From: Gautieria morchelliformis
Lineage: Eukaryota; Basidiomycota; Agaricomycetes; Gomphales; Gomphaceae
Reading direction: 5' to 3'
DNA: 64,000 bases
NCBI GenBank assembly: GCA_015179125.1
Contig: WHVA01000238.1
Location: 1-64,000 of the forward strand
The notes below the pieces were generated by a model that saw only the letters and a list, made by a program, of their open reading frames with translations, was not told the origin of the DNA and did not search any database. How positions within the stretch are numbered: position 1 is the stretch's first letter; the number at the start of each line of letters is the position of its first letter. Of the stretch, positions 1 through 11,540 are shown in pieces. The position numbers and the translations under genes were made by a program.

Positions 1-2
1 CC

Positions 3-422
3 GGCAATGCTTCGAGCAGCATCACATACTTTGAATGTGGCCAGCCAGGGCACAGAAAAGCGGAGTGTCCACGGCTCAAGTCCAGTAAATGGACAGCAGC
101 TGCAAGACATGGAAATGACGAGGATCCAGACACGGATCCCGACCACGCCCCTCTTCCACAAATTGATGAAGAGGGGGAGGGTGAGCCTCGAAACAATGAG
201 GATCAGGGAGATGCAGAGGCTCCTGTAGACGAATGGAAGCCCGAGCCATCCCAGTATTATGGCTGGGACGAAGAAGCAGTGGACAATCAGGCCGCATACA
301 GGTCCAGCATGATTAGAGTCACACCGGACAACGACGGGACCGCCAAAGTAATGGCAGCCCACACAGTGGCCGCCCCTGACAAGGTGGCCGAGCTGATGTA
401 TCACCATTGGAGCAAGCAGTGA
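3..422 (+). pseudogene. Gypsy-1 gag C-terminus with damaged zinc knuckle
   Basis: The frame opens into a CCHC zinc knuckle reading YFECGQPGHRKAEC. The first cysteine of the C-x2-C-x4-H-x4-C pattern is tyrosine (TAC at 27-29, expected TGC or TGT). The knuckle is followed by an acidic tail of about 110 residues rich in Asp, Glu and Pro, ending at a TGA at 420-422. In the family this knuckle binds RNA during packaging. The start lies left of the window. The lost cysteine should weaken zinc binding, which fits a dead copy. Confidence 0.7.
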
Positions 423-443
423 TCGCACCCCGCACGGCCATGA

Positions 444-863
444 CACGAGAACCATACCCTGTCGGGGTACTGGGAAATCAATGGCATGAAGGCCCACTGT
501 GTCCTCGACAGTGGGAGTGAAGGGGTGCTGATCTCCCCTGAATTCACGTGGGCCACGGGCATGAAATTGTTTGCCCTAGAACAGCCAATCGCGCTACAAT
601 TGGCATGCATTGGTAGTCATTCCACAATCAACTATGGAATGAACACGACCCTTAAATTCGGTCATAAACTCCACGACGAGTATTTCGATGTAGCTAACGT
701 CAAATACTATGACGCGATCCTCGGAACACCTTTCCTGAGGAAGCTAGGCATCACCCTGGACTTCTCTAGCCCAGGGAGGATTCATATAGGGGACGAAAAA
801 TCCCCACGGGCAAAGTATCTTTCGATGAAGGTTCATCGAAAGAGGACCAGACGCCGAAGGTGA
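444..863 (+). pseudogene. Gypsy-1 retropepsin-like aspartic protease
   Basis: The reading frame 444-863 holds VLDSGSEG, the D-[S/T]-G active-site box of retroviral-type proteases. A segment ending DAILGTPFL about 75 residues later is the usual second hydrophobic-Gly motif. The protease would release gag and pol proteins. It lies in the same frame as the preceding gag fragment but behind two stop codons (TGA at 420 and 441). The frame then runs into a basic tail and stops at 861-863. The motif evidence is good; the copy cannot be expressed as a normal polyprotein. Confidence 0.72.
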
Positions 864-1059
864 GCAGGCTCACCTCCGGGCCACAGTCCACTCAAGCCCA
901 TTGAAGCCAGGAGGGCAAGTCGCGAAACGACTCATCCTCAAACTCTTCCTATACAAGCAGAGAGAGACGCGCCCATCTGACGATGAAGGTGTTGGGGAAG
1001 AAGAAAGCGCTCCCGCGGTCTGCGGACGGAATAGACGCACAAGGCGCTTAATGACATCT

Positions 1060-2404
1060 TGTTCTGCTGACATCGTCCGTGAGGACGATGACATTCTTCG
1101 CGCAAGTGAGGAATGGATGGAAAAGATCACTGACCTCGTCAGTGGTATTCCACTTGAACTCCCCCCTCTGTGGGACGTCAACCATGAGATCAATCTCATT
1201 GATCCAAACAAACACATGCGGTACTGACTGCGATACACCACCGCAGGGTGGTGGATACCAGCAGTGGAACACCAAGCGGTGCTGATGCTTTGCGTGCCAA
1301 AGAAAAATGGCACGCTACGCACGGTCTTTGATCTGCGACCGCAGAACGAAAATACGGTGAAGGATGTTACGCCCTTCCCAGACCAGGACGTTATCTGCAG
1401 TGACATAGCGCGCTGCCGATATCCGACGAAGCTCGATATGTCTGAAGCATACAAGCAGATCTGGATTCATCCTGAAGACGTTGCAAAGACAGTGTTCGCA
1501 ACGATACTTGGCACGTTCTGAAGTCAAGTTATTCAGATGGGAGATTGCAACGTGCCATCAACATTCCAACGTCTGATGACAGCAATCTTCCGCGACTGCA
1601 TATGTCGCTTCATCCACGTGTATATGGACGACATATTTGTCTTCTCACACTCCATTAAGGAGCACAAAGAACACCTCAGCATAGTCTTCGACAGACTATG
1701 CAAGAACCACCTCTTCTTGAGCAAGAAGAAAGTAGATCTTTACTTGGAACGTATGGAGTGCCTTGGCCACATCATAGATGGACAAGGCGTGCACACAGAT
1801 GCAGACAAAATGCAATGTATCTGGTAATGGAGGAGGCCCAGGACGTTGACGTCCAACGCGTCCTCAGACTCGTACATACTATATGCCAGAGGTGAGCATA
1901 TACACCACCCTGTTATCAGGGTACGTCCACAATAACTGGCCGTTCTAATGGACACCGCTGCTGGACAAGTGCCTACAAAGCATAAAGGCACTGGCCTGCA
2001 AGGCCCCCATCCTGTGGCCAGTAGACCCCCGAAGCAATGACCCAATCTGGGTCATCATGGATGGTTCGAAGTCGGGTGTCGGTGCCATATACGGACAGGG
2101 CCCTGACTGGAAAACGTGCTGGCCAGCGGGGTTCCTGTCAAAGAAGTTCAGCATGGCCCAACAGCACTACAGGACCCACGAGCACGAGACGATCGCCGTG
2201 CTCGAGGCCCTGATGAAATGGGAGGACAAGCTCCTAGGGCGAAAGTTCACCCTAGTAACTGACCACAAGGGTCTCAAATATTTAGAGACCCAGAAAAACC
2301 TAGCTGACTGGCAGGTCAGTTGGTGGGAGTTCCTCTCCCGTTTCAACTTCAACACCATACATGTCGACGGTGTCGGGAACAAAGTCACGGACTGTCTCTC
2401 TTGA
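1060..2404 (+). pseudogene. Gypsy-1 reverse transcriptase and RNase H, broken in three blocks
   Basis: Block 1 (to about 1227) carries the pre-RT signature ending NHEINLIDPNK. Block 2 (1228-1521) has KKNGTLRTVFDLRPQN and KLDMSEAYKQ, the first reverse-transcriptase motifs with the motif A aspartate. Block 3 (1537-1827) has VYMDDIFVF with both catalytic aspartates intact, then LGHIIDGQGV. After a degraded stretch, 2030-2404 shows a tethered RNase H with IMDGSKSGVGA, HEHETIAVLEAL and VTDHKGLKYL, which are the usual Asp, Glu and Asp positions. Stops near 1519 and 1825 and frame changes separate the blocks. Family assignment is secure; activity is excluded. Confidence 0.88.
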
Positions 2405-2935
2405 TACTACAAGAGTGACACGAGCGACGATCGACATCTGGAACACATTTTCGTCAATGCGGACGAATGACTCGATCTGGATGGGGAGGTACTGCCCACA
2501 GATCAATACATCAAAGTGCGGGCAGCAGCAGCGAGACGGTCGACCTGCCTCATGGAGAAGACGGAAGAGCGGATGGCCGAGGCCGCTGCCCTGCACAGAG
2601 GTCCTGACTGGGACCCAAAGAGGATGTCGCCCTGGAAACCGACGACGATGTCCACGCCATCGCTGCAGGCAATGACGGTACGCCTCTGCGCATGAGCGTT
2701 GAAGGTGACATGGACCTGCCCAAGGTCCTGCATGATGCATACCATGAAGATGCCATGTTCTCGAAGATCATGGCGCACCCGGATGCCCACCCAAGGTTCG
2801 GCATCAAGGACGGGCTGATATGGGCAAAAAATCAGCTCAGGTGAGATGGCATTGCCATCCCCTATCGGCCCATTAGATCGAGCCCAGACAAACACGCAGG
2901 CAGCATGGAACAGACCCAGGGTGAAGCCACACTAG
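2405..2935 (+). pseudogene. Gypsy-1 pol connection region before integrase
   Basis: The frame of the RNase H can be followed past stops at about 2402 and 2467. It encodes a charged linker (EERMAEAAALHRGPDWDP) and then KIMAHPDAHPRFGIKDGLIW, which resembles the segment just ahead of the integrase HHCC finger. Nothing like the finger or the D,D-E core follows. After 2935 the sequence changes character, so the element was truncated here or has decayed beyond recognition. Confidence 0.55.
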
Positions 2936-4344
2936 CAGACCCTCAGGAATCTCAAGCGCGTTGCGACATACTGATTGGTCAGTCTCTGTTCTCCTTCTGG
3001 TGCTCTGTTACTTCTTTTACTGCAGGTGTAAGAGGGAGGATGACGCGTGGAGTTCCGTGATCCAGTTATATAACGCCCGCCAAGCGAGTACCGTGATTGT
3101 CGATGCTCTTTCCCGCAGCGACACCACAACGAGACACCTCTAGACTGTATGTTCTAGACTCGGAAGTGTAAAAGCGACTTTTGACCCAACAGCACTCTTC
3201 GACAGCCTTGTAAATATATATGACATCTCGATGTATAGAGGATTGTGCTACACCGCATGTTCAAATAAGAACCGGTCCAAACGCAAAGTCGTAGACTCAT
3301 AGGAATGGATATCCCGCGGCCAGTCCCATTGAGACCCCCAACTGCTTGCGGGTACTCAGTCAAACTTTGAAAGGCTGAGGAAGCAGGGGCGGACGTAGGT
3401 GTCTGAGAAATTAGCGTTTGAGTGCGCCATGTTGCATAACCAACGCACCGCACCGCTTGTCAAGGCCGGGATCATTGACAGGACGTGCTACAATGCGATT
3501 AGCGATTGGGAGCTGATAATAATGAAATCCAATTAACTGTCAAGACCGACTTGAAAGTCAAGCAGAAGCGTCGTACTTTCTTACCGTGTGAGATGGATGG
3601 TCAATGCGGTCCATCAGCTTAGTATCCCCGTGTTGGACAAAGAGATGTGGAAAATGTAATGGAGGAAATTGTTGGTGGATGTCTCTCTCCCACCATGGTT
3701 CGAAGCAAACTGGAATGCTGGGACAGCCGCCAGGTATACGTTTGTCGGCATTTAGCCGGGATGCAAGAATTAGAGGGGTCAGTCGGAGAGCGACTGCGCC
3801 GTTGTGCTTCCTTCGGTAATTGTGCGATATTTACCATCGTACTCAAGTCTCTATTGCGCAAATTCTGTATGTATTCAGGCACGGAAATTAAGTGTGCCTT
3901 TCGGGTCGAATCGTCAATGAGAACCGTGGTATAAGTAGACATCCGGAGAAAGTCAAGTCTGCACAGTAATTAAGGTCGCATAGGAAGTTAGAAATTGACC
4001 ATGCTGCTCCCGCAACGCGGTGATTAGAGTATGACGGATAATGTGTGTGCATTCAGGTAAATATGATCAGTTTTATATGGGAATAAGGGTGTGCTGCACG
4101 AAGAGAGACGGAGTCAGCAGCAGTGAGGTACCATGGATATCCCCGTTAGGGATGCTGTCATAGGCTCTGTATATGACGTCCTCTGCGGCAAACCGATTAA
4201 AGGTGGGGGTGGATCGTTCAGAGGGAACGCAAATGCGTCACACGTGACGCATGTCAGTGACAACCAGCGCGGCATTCGCCGGCATGCCGCATATGCCGCT
4301 CAAGGGCGGCGGCACCTTCTCATTTCAATCGCTCATCATACGAT
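2936..4344 (+). other. Unassigned DNA, no recognisable gene
   Basis: Only short incoherent reading frames on both strands; no retroelement motif, terminal repeat or splice-consistent exon chain was recognised. It may be decayed transposon sequence between Gypsy-1 and the R1 repeat. Confidence 0.5.
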
Positions 4345-4790
4345 CCATCGAGGCAATTTGTGTCAGGTTCTCAAATTTCAATGCTTGGTAAGTATGGGAG
4401 GCGTGCCTTCTACGAGCACATGATTTTCAAGTTACAATTTCACATGGGCCAACTGTCTCTCGTTGAAAACCCTCATGTTCTCTGCAACCTCTGGCCTCTG
4501 CATGAGAAGGCCTTTGTGGCCAAGGCATCTATATCTTTGTCGTCGACAGGCTTCCAGCACGTCTTCCCCGGATGTCTCCAGAGATGAGCTTTCCGGGCGT
4601 ACGTCGTCGGCACACCATATTGTGTGCACCCGTCCATTGGGGCATGGCACATGTTCCATCGGACTGGAACATATTCCACGCCACTCCGCTGGTCCCTGGT
4701 TGAAATTCTGCGTGGGCGACTGATCCACCGGCAACACATGGTAGAACCTGTGGAACGAACCCGTCTGCCGTCAGAAGCGGCACATTTCTG
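4345..4790 (-). repeat. Dispersed repeat R1, minus-strand copy
   Basis: Read on the minus strand, this segment aligns with 10545-11395 on the plus strand. Shared blocks include a Asn-Gln-Gly segment (FNQG versus YNQG), GATGCCTTGG, GAGAGACAGTTGG, GAAAATCATGTGCT and TTTGAGAACCTGACACA, in the same order. Both copies give broken frames with common peptides such as ERQL-HVK and ENHVL-EGT-PI. This suggests an old protein-coding element. The family was not recognised. The plus copy carries roughly 330 extra bases in the middle. Confidence 0.6.
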
Positions 4791-4940
4791 TGTGTGAGCC
4801 AGTGAGCTTTTCTTCACGCTGACAGAACATGGAGAAAACGTACTCAGAAGGTTTACCGGCGTTATCAATCCAATCTGGGGTGACCGAGGTGCCAACTGAC
4901 ACATTTCCAACAAGCTGCTCTGGCGTATACTCCGACAGGC

Positions 4941-5076
4941 ATGCTTGTGGGTCAACAGGTGCGTCATGCTGAACGTGATCTACAGCCGCATAATACGGGG
5001 TGGCGTATGGGGCCGGTACGCCACCCTATATTATGCGGCTGTAGATCACGTTCAGCAGGATGCACCTGTCGACCCA
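4941..5076. repeat. Long near-perfect palindrome
   Basis: Arm 4948-5007 and arm 5017-5076 are reverse complements over 60 bases with five mismatches, around a 9-base spacer (5008-5016). Weaker pairing extends outward, at about 4941-4947 and beyond. It lies next to the R1 repeat. It could be a foldback element or an inverted duplication of local sequence. No terminal target duplication was seen. Confidence 0.8.
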
Positions 5077-5990
5077 CAAACATTGTTGGCGGCGTACATC
5101 GCAACCTTGAGAAGAATGCTAACTCTTTGGTCCTGTGTGAAGAGCCGGATATTCACTCAGACCTGTCAATGATGGCTGTGGCTCATACAAGTCATCCTGG
5201 GGACTGTTGTACTCCAGATTGCTGGAAGGGAAAAGATGGCGCTGCGGCAGTTACCGGGGACGTCGTTAACGGTAGTGCATGTAGCAGCTACACGCACTAC
5301 TCTAGCAGCTTGGGCCGTCGGCACCGCCGCACCGGGGATGCGCTCGCATCGTCACACCCCACCCCGTTGTTCAGCATCATACATCAGGAACGGCCGATTC
5401 CGGCTTGTAATTCGGCCATATTTACACAGCGCCACCGGCGCTACTGGTAGGTCATGTCAACTACGTAGCTGCGCTGGGTTCGACGTAGCTCTACAAATGG
5501 TTCCGTGGCGCGCAGCGCGCACTAGGTAGACCTACGGCTTTCTACTAGGCCTCTAGTGCCCCTCCACCTTCCCCAACCTTGACAAGCCCGAGCCGCCTCC
5601 TCGCTGATCCACTTCCCCTCGGCGTCCACCCTCCTAGAACCGTCTGCGTGAGTCCATTCGTGCCCTCCGAGTCTCTTCACCCCGCGGGCCGCTCACGAAC
5701 CTTTTTTTCGGTCTCTGATATGCTGGCCTCCTCTTCCTGAAGCCGCGTTATGACTCGGAGGCGTCGGTCTGGACTGAGGCTGCAAACGGGAGCGACATCA
5801 GCAATGCATCCTAGTCAGTCGCGCATGAGATAACGATCGTGAGACCGTGTCGAGATATCTGAAGATCAATGATCTGTGACGAGAACCATCATTCGAGGCA
5901 CTGCGAGCCAGGCATCCGTATGTTGACCGAGGGAACTAGATTACTATTTCAATGACGCGACTAGAACTCTAAATCATATTCAGCTTCGCG
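5077..5990 (+). other. Unassigned DNA with a small inverted-repeat motif
   Basis: No convincing gene. At 5446-5535 the sequence carries GTAGGTC and GACCTACGGC in inverted arrangement, resembling the hairpin at 9353-9394. The stretch 5560-5990 is unremarkable and would include any promoter of the monooxygenase gene that starts at 5995. Confidence 0.4.
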
Positions 5991-5994
5991 TGTA

Positions 5995-7147
5995 ATGTCA
6001 ATGTCTCTCCCTACAGAAACACAAATCCTCGTCGTTGGAGCGGGTCCGAATGGCATGGCGTGCGCAGTCACGCTCAAAGCGCTCGGGCTGCAGGTGACCA
6101 TCGTAGATGCACTTTCTCGAGACAGGTACGAATCCCGTTCGTCCCTTGTCTATCCGCGCACTTTAGAAGTACGTCTGAGATATGGAACTTGCAATGAGTT
6201 CGCTCATACCTCCACTAATGGCAGGAATTGGACACAGTTGGTCTTGCACAGCCATTGCTCGACAACGGGATCAGTTCTAAAGGTGTTACCTTCCACGGAG
6301 ATACAGACACTCTCATAGCTGTAGACGTCAGCAAATTATACAAGCTTACCCGGTTTCCCACCACGCTGCTTATCTCGCAGAGTGACGTAGAGAGCATATT
6401 CGAGGACAGACTCAAGAGAGAAGGGGTAAATGTGATCTGGAAAGTGGTAGGCATGGCAAGCAACGTCCGAGGTGTGGAAGTGAGTCTGGAAGGCGGAAGT
6501 AGTGTTGTCGCGCAATATGTCATCGGCGCCGATGGATCACAGTCCACGGTTCGTCATGTTTTCCTTAAGGGTTTTGTGTTTTCGCGTGCTCAGCTAGGGG
6601 ATATCCAAGGTTCGACGCCTCTCCAAGGTAGATTTTCGAGACCCCGACACTGGCGTTCCCTATGATGCCAACGCTTTCCCTAGTTCTGCGCTTCAAATTA
6701 TCCTCGCCGATATTTACCTTGAGGAGCCCCTTACTCCAACCATACTTCGAGACGCCGTGTCGTGGCACCTTAACAACCGCATCCTCTTTTGTCCTCTTTT
6801 ACGACCAGCAAGGGGTGGCCCAGAGCCTGGAGCGCCGCCCACGTCATACTGGCGCACAGCTATGGTAGTCCCAATTGGTACGACAACACCGCAGCACCCG
6901 AGCCTTGAATATATACAAGCAGAAGTTGCAAAACGCAACCCGTGGAAGCAACGCTTACATGTGGTGAAAACGACACAGGCTGCGACATACCGTGTGCGTT
7001 TGGCAGTTGCGAGCACATTCTTTGAAAAACTGGGAACTGGAAATATCCTGCTAGTCGGGGATGCAGCGCATGTGCACCGGGAGGGCAAGGACTGAATCTT
7101 GGGCTGTGTAATGCGATATCGCTCGGACGTGCTACTGCACGCGAGAC
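5995..7147 (+). pseudogene. FAD-dependent aromatic monooxygenase (PF01494-like), frameshifted
   Basis: Enzymes of this family use FAD and NADPH to hydroxylate aromatic compounds. The ATG at 5995 opens a Rossmann motif VVGAGPNGMACAVTL at residues 11-25. An intron at 6169-6224 (GTACGT to GCAG, 56 bases) splices in frame to 6225. Exon 2 contains YVIGADGSQSTVR, the Asp-Gly motif. A second intron near 6570-6610 is likely. The next exon has ALQIILADIYLEEPL, then ILLVGDAAHVH near 7050. In the family this continues with S-P-A-G-G-Q-G. Here a deletion of about 8 bases at 7077-7083 shifts frame to a stop, although GGQGLNLGLCNAISLG is readable in another frame. No intact C-terminal domain was recognised. 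Confidence 0.78.
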
Positions 7148-7590
7148 ACGTCAGCTTTGTCGTGATTGTCGCGGCAGCGAGTTGGGCGTGGCTGGAAACA
7201 TCAGTCCCGTTCACTATATCGTGAATGTTGCACTCACTGCTGCGGTAGCGAGTCGGACGTACCCAGCCACACGGTTCCCGACTCGCTATTGGAGACAGTG
7301 ACGCTAGACGGCTGGAGGAGCTAGCAGGTGGTCGCTCCGACGTGTCTGTCACAGGTTCTCTGAAAAATTACATCGTATTGTGATGGAGGAGCAAGATTCA
7401 AATTTCATTACTCGATTGCATAAGGGACATATTAGTATTATCCCGTGGCCCGTTATCGAGTCCACCAAGTTCTACTCGACCAGGATGTGTCTTGCCTGTC
7501 AGAGTCGGCCTTGCATCCCCGGGGTTCACTGGCCATGTGACCGGTTTCGGCCTCGCTCCTTTGTTCGTTCTTGTTCTCATACAATCACGC
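7148..7590 (+). other. Region after the monooxygenase break
   Basis: May contain remnants of the monooxygenase C-terminus (for example a frame through 7295-7360 reading DARRLEELAGG), but no domain motif is convincing. GTGA-type splice sites could be drawn in several ways. Confidence 0.3.
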
Positions 7591-7597
7591 TCCTACC

Positions 7598-9195
7598 ATG
7601 CCCACTCGACGCCCACTCAAGGAAATCCACCTCCTACAGTGACAGAAAACCAAGGTATCCACAAGCAATGTGACAGAAAAACCGAAGTCTGTAATCTCAG
7701 AGCACCAGGCGGCTGTGCCGACTTCATGCACCTGCGAACGCATCCAAGTTAAGGATGGACTGACAGAAAAAGGACGGGAATATAGTATGTCTCCCTTTGC
7801 TCATAAAGCTCACTATGTACATTTGCCTTGCAGGACAGCAACTAGCCGAGGAAAAAGAGAGACGTGAGCATAACCAACGGAAGAAAGTGGCCCAAGCAGC
7901 CCACAAACGCAAACATGCCCCGTCCCAAGGTCGGTCTGCGGATGGTGACGTGCGCAGACAACAAATTGATCAGCCCTCAGATGAAGAAGTAATACCTCCT
8001 TCCCGTGCTACTAAATACCTGGAGACGAACGCTCCGGCTGTGCGGCATGGGGGTGATGACGAATATGAGATGGGGGAGGAGGATGATGAAGAGGAGGCCG
8101 AGGATAATGGTACGTGGTTTCTCCGCTGTTTTGGGCGAAATATAACTGGAATACTTGGTCATAGAGCCCATGTCTATACGCGAAGCAGCCCTGCAAAGCG
8201 AGGTATGTCCCAATATATGATTCGACATGGCTTACCTTTCCTCTCCCTTGCAGTTCACGGTCCCTCGCGAGTCTGAAAGGAAACTCCCCACTCAACGTCA
8301 CGTGAAACCGCACCCTATTGCGGCCAGCTCACCAATCTCCTCCAGTCAGCGCAAAGTCATCGCTGTCTCTGCAGAGACAGCGACGCGATCATCCCCTGGC
8401 CCCCAGGGAGGCTTTTGCGAGCCTTCCTCCATCACTCACCCCACCCAACCTCATGGGAACCGGCACTGTATTGCAGTGAGCGCACCAATCCCCTCCGGTC
8501 AGCGCCAAGTTCGGACAGCGCCAACTGAAAGAAAACAAAGAACTCGCCGGGAAGCTCTTAGGAGACGATGGATATATTTTCGAGGTGCGTACCCAAGCTC
8601 TATACTACAGCTACGTATCAACGCACACACAGGACGCCGCCACAAGCATGGGAATGTATGAGCATCCTATCCTTCAGGATGTTATCAATGCCCAGTGGTT
8701 CAGTAAAAAAAAAGAAGTCTGACGGCATAGTGTTTGGTGCCTCATTCAACCCAATCCCGGACCCTGTGATTGTGCTCGTCTTCACTGCGGTAGGTCACTT
8801 CAACTCGGTCTATGCCCCCGCAATTCACGAAATACATAGGTGGAGTACGCGATTACACAGTGGGCATCCGGGCTTCTTGTCAGTGGATCCCAATTCAGCG
8901 AGGCAGACTACCATGATGTGTACAAGCGTCATCTCAATGGCTTGGAGCAATGGCGTAACTTCAGCACATGAACCGCTCAAGCTCTGGCCCGTCACCAGCA
9001 ACGTTTATACAGCTATGGATGGTGCGTTACACCTCAAACTCTTATACTGTTACATTCGATATCTCACTGGCTGGAACGCCTCACAGATCTAGAGCCAGGT
9101 TTCACAATGTTCCGGAACGCGTGAACTCACGTTTCGACAATGCCAAGCTCGCACGAGCAGCGGCCGCGATTCGCGATGCCTCCGACGAAGAATAA
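7598..9195 (+). pseudogene. DUF6532-like basidiomycete gene, frameshifted
   Basis: A charged low-complexity N-terminal part (QLAEEKERREHNQRKK near 7840, then an acidic run EMGEEDDEEEAEDN near 8090) precedes a C-terminal block that matches my memory of the fungal DUF6532 pattern. The block reads MYEHPILQDVINAQWF, then SDGIVFGASFNPIP and VIVLVFTAV, then after a probable intron FSEADYHDVYKRHLNGLEQW. A nine-A run at 8706-8714 puts the two halves out of phase by one base. The frame ends with a basic helix and SDEE before TAA at 9193-9195. Function of this family is unknown to me. The exon structure is only sketched. Confidence 0.5.
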
Positions 9196-9317
9196 ATAGC
9201 AAATTTATCCCCCATGTATATAGACCAATACCTAACTACCAAATGAGTTTAATGCCTACCGGACCCTGAATGGGCATTACATCTCACCTCGACCATATAT
9301 ACCCTGGGACGTCGCCC

Positions 9318-9405
9318 ACCGTAGACACGATGCGCCGTTACGTGTGACTGGTGTAGTCCACCGTAGACACCGGGGCGCGGCTACGTGGACCTACGGCCCA
9401 CTACA
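9318..9405. repeat. Short tandem/hairpin element
   Basis: CCACCGTAGACAC occurs twice about 41 bases apart. GTAGTCCACCGTAG (9353-9366) can pair with CTACGTGGACCTAC (9381-9394) with one bulge on each side. A similar GACCTACGGC block lies at 5529-5538, so both may be remnants of one small foldback family. Confidence 0.4.
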
Positions 9406-10544
9406 CAATAGGGCCAGCCCTACGGAGCACGTTATAATAGGGGGGGATCCTACACCCCTACAAGCCCTACGTGGAGTACGTACCATTCCATAATATCCCC
9501 AGTTTTTCCTGATGATAGACACGCACTCCATGCGGCACTCGCTTCCCGGAATACAACAGACAGGTGCTACTTGCAAGCCTTCACCCTCCACAGGTCGAAG
9601 CTGTCCTCGGCAGCGCCATCCTTCCACGTCCGTAAATAGAGGCACTGCCACGAAACGTTTTTAAACCCCGATGGCTCTTTGGGCCTTTGGCGCTCATGTA
9701 CAGCTTTCAATCTCGGCTGCTGCGATTGCTCAAAACATGGTTAGATATTCTTGGCTAGAAGCTAGCGTTTACGCATCGTGGTTATAATGTCAGGCACACA
9801 TTATTGCGACTCGACAGGATCGATCTGAACTTGGTCAACGTTTGACTGCTCCCTGAAGGCCTGACACCTTGGGCACTGGGAAGTGACTTACATCAAAACA
9901 CTGAGTTTGCAGAATGACACCAGGGATCGCGCAATCGAGGGCATGGAAAGAGGCGTGTCTACTGAATAGGAGTGGATCAAGTGCGTCACTGCCCTTCCTC
10001 TTCTCTGATTCTGTCGTCTCTATTTGGATTGTTGACAGCATTGTATTTGAAATCCAACCGCTTACCCCAGGTGTCTTGTCCTGTGATCTGCGGTCCATGT
10101 TTCTCAGACGCATCGGCTGAACACTGCCTTGGATGCCATCAGGTATCAGCGTTTTTTAGCGTCTTACATAGGGCCTCGCCCCAAAAGACGATAAATTGGA
10201 TTAAAAAAAAAAACAATTCAGCGTTTTTGACATGTAAGCTCTATGATGTCGTGCAGCGCGGCTCCTAGTAGCGGTCAGATACACCGGACGGCTCCGTCGT
10301 ATTCAACCCTCATGGAATATTTCAGATAGGCAGATATTTTTTTGTGCAATAGGACATATCTGACCCAGTTCGTAAGCGGTCAAGAGACTGGAGATATGTC
10401 TCTACCGCAAGAAAACACGCCATACCAAGACAATGGCGCACCACAGTATCAGGGAACCACCTTTATGACAGCGGAGGTGACGATTATCCAGATGGTGGGC
10501 AGAACATGTGCGTGGCTTCGCTGTGTTCGACATACAAAGACATA
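9406..10544 (+). other. Unassigned DNA
   Basis: No gene or element recognised. Contains an A-run near 10202-10213. Reading frames on both strands are short and lack motifs. Confidence 0.4.
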
Positions 10545-11395
10545 ACCCTGACGCATGCTACAGGCCCATCATCGCGACTCAACAATCTGATTACAACCAG
10601 GGGGTGGCGTGGACCACCACGGCCACCCCACCGGCAGCAAATGTGGCCGGGTTGGAGAGGGCGGGATCACTGGCTCTGCAGCCAGATCCAGTACCCGACT
10701 CGCCTAGTCCAAGCCAATTACCCGAGTCCTCAGAGAGTGTTCACGGCGATAGGACCAACTGGTAGCACGTACGGAGATGGCACGACACTCTCACCGATGC
10801 TGTCTGAGTAACGGATGCGGCGAGGTCTGCGCAGCAACGGCGAACATGACGCACAAACGGCTTGAGGATGGGTTGGCGGACATAGCTGGCACCAACAAAA
10901 GTCAAGACAAAGGCTAAGCGCCCCAACGGATGCATGGCATACAATCAACCCAGGATGTACTCCCGGAAATGTAATCCGGCGACATCCCGTGGAACTGCAA
11001 ACACCGCAACACAATGGGGCATAGGGGAGAGTCGGACTGGTCTGGTACTCATCAATGACAAAGTAATCGATGCCTTGGTTGAAAAATCCTTCACATTCAG
11101 AGGCAAAACGTCAAGGAGAATCTATGAACTTCATGAGCGTTTCACGTTTATCGATGAGAGACAGTTGGACCACGTGAAATCCCCTTGTTCCTCAAGGGCA
11201 CTTGGTATGTGCGAAACCTTTGCCGATATTTCTCCGCATATGTTGCAATACCCGAGCAAGGGCACCGCGGCCCTACATCTAGTGAAAATCATGTGCTGGC
11301 AGAAGGAACGCATCCCATACCAAGCATGCACTCGTTAAAATTTGAGAACCTGACACAGATGCGAGTCGCTGGAGCGCACCATGAGCAATTGAAAT
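10545..11395 (+). repeat. Dispersed repeat R1, plus-strand copy
   Basis: Aligns in order with the reverse complement of 4345-4790, with an additional central stretch of roughly 330 bases. One frame (about 11030-11200) reads VIDALVEKSFTFRG and DERQLDHVKS. Peptides from the other copy (DIDALATKAFSCRG, ERQLAHVK) are alike, so the parent was probably coding. No known domain was recognised and the frame is interrupted repeatedly. Confidence 0.6.
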
Positions 11396-11540
11396 CACAA
11401 GGTGCCGGCTTCAGCTGACTCCGACATTCGTGTCAGTGTACGCGTGCCGCATGCTCAGAGGTTGCCTCCCATTGATTATCCACCCATACGGTATACCCAG
11501 CTTTTGCATGCTCGAAATCCCTAAAACAAAAGAGAGCGTG

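Larger units (their letters stand above)
3..2935 (+). mobile_element. Gypsy-1: degenerate Ty3/gypsy retrotransposon, both ends missing
   Basis: A plus-strand chain of gypsy domains in canonical order: gag zinc knuckle, aspartic protease, reverse transcriptase, RNase H, then the linker that precedes integrase. The frame is broken at least five times. The left end is cut by the window edge. Pol stops being recognisable near 2935, before the integrase core, and no LTR is visible on either side. It is an old immobile relic. It may belong to the same broad group as the minus-strand Gypsy-3 at 35.5-38.6 kb, but the two fragments cover different domains, so this cannot be tested here. Confidence 0.85.

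Noticed and set aside
3400..3660. Possible ribosomal RNA-like words
   Set aside because: A few phrases looked familiar but no conserved rRNA block could be followed for more than about 15 bases.
6120..6140. tRNA B-box-like word (GGTACGAATCC)
   Set aside because: No A box or cloverleaf around it, and it lies in the monooxygenase exon.
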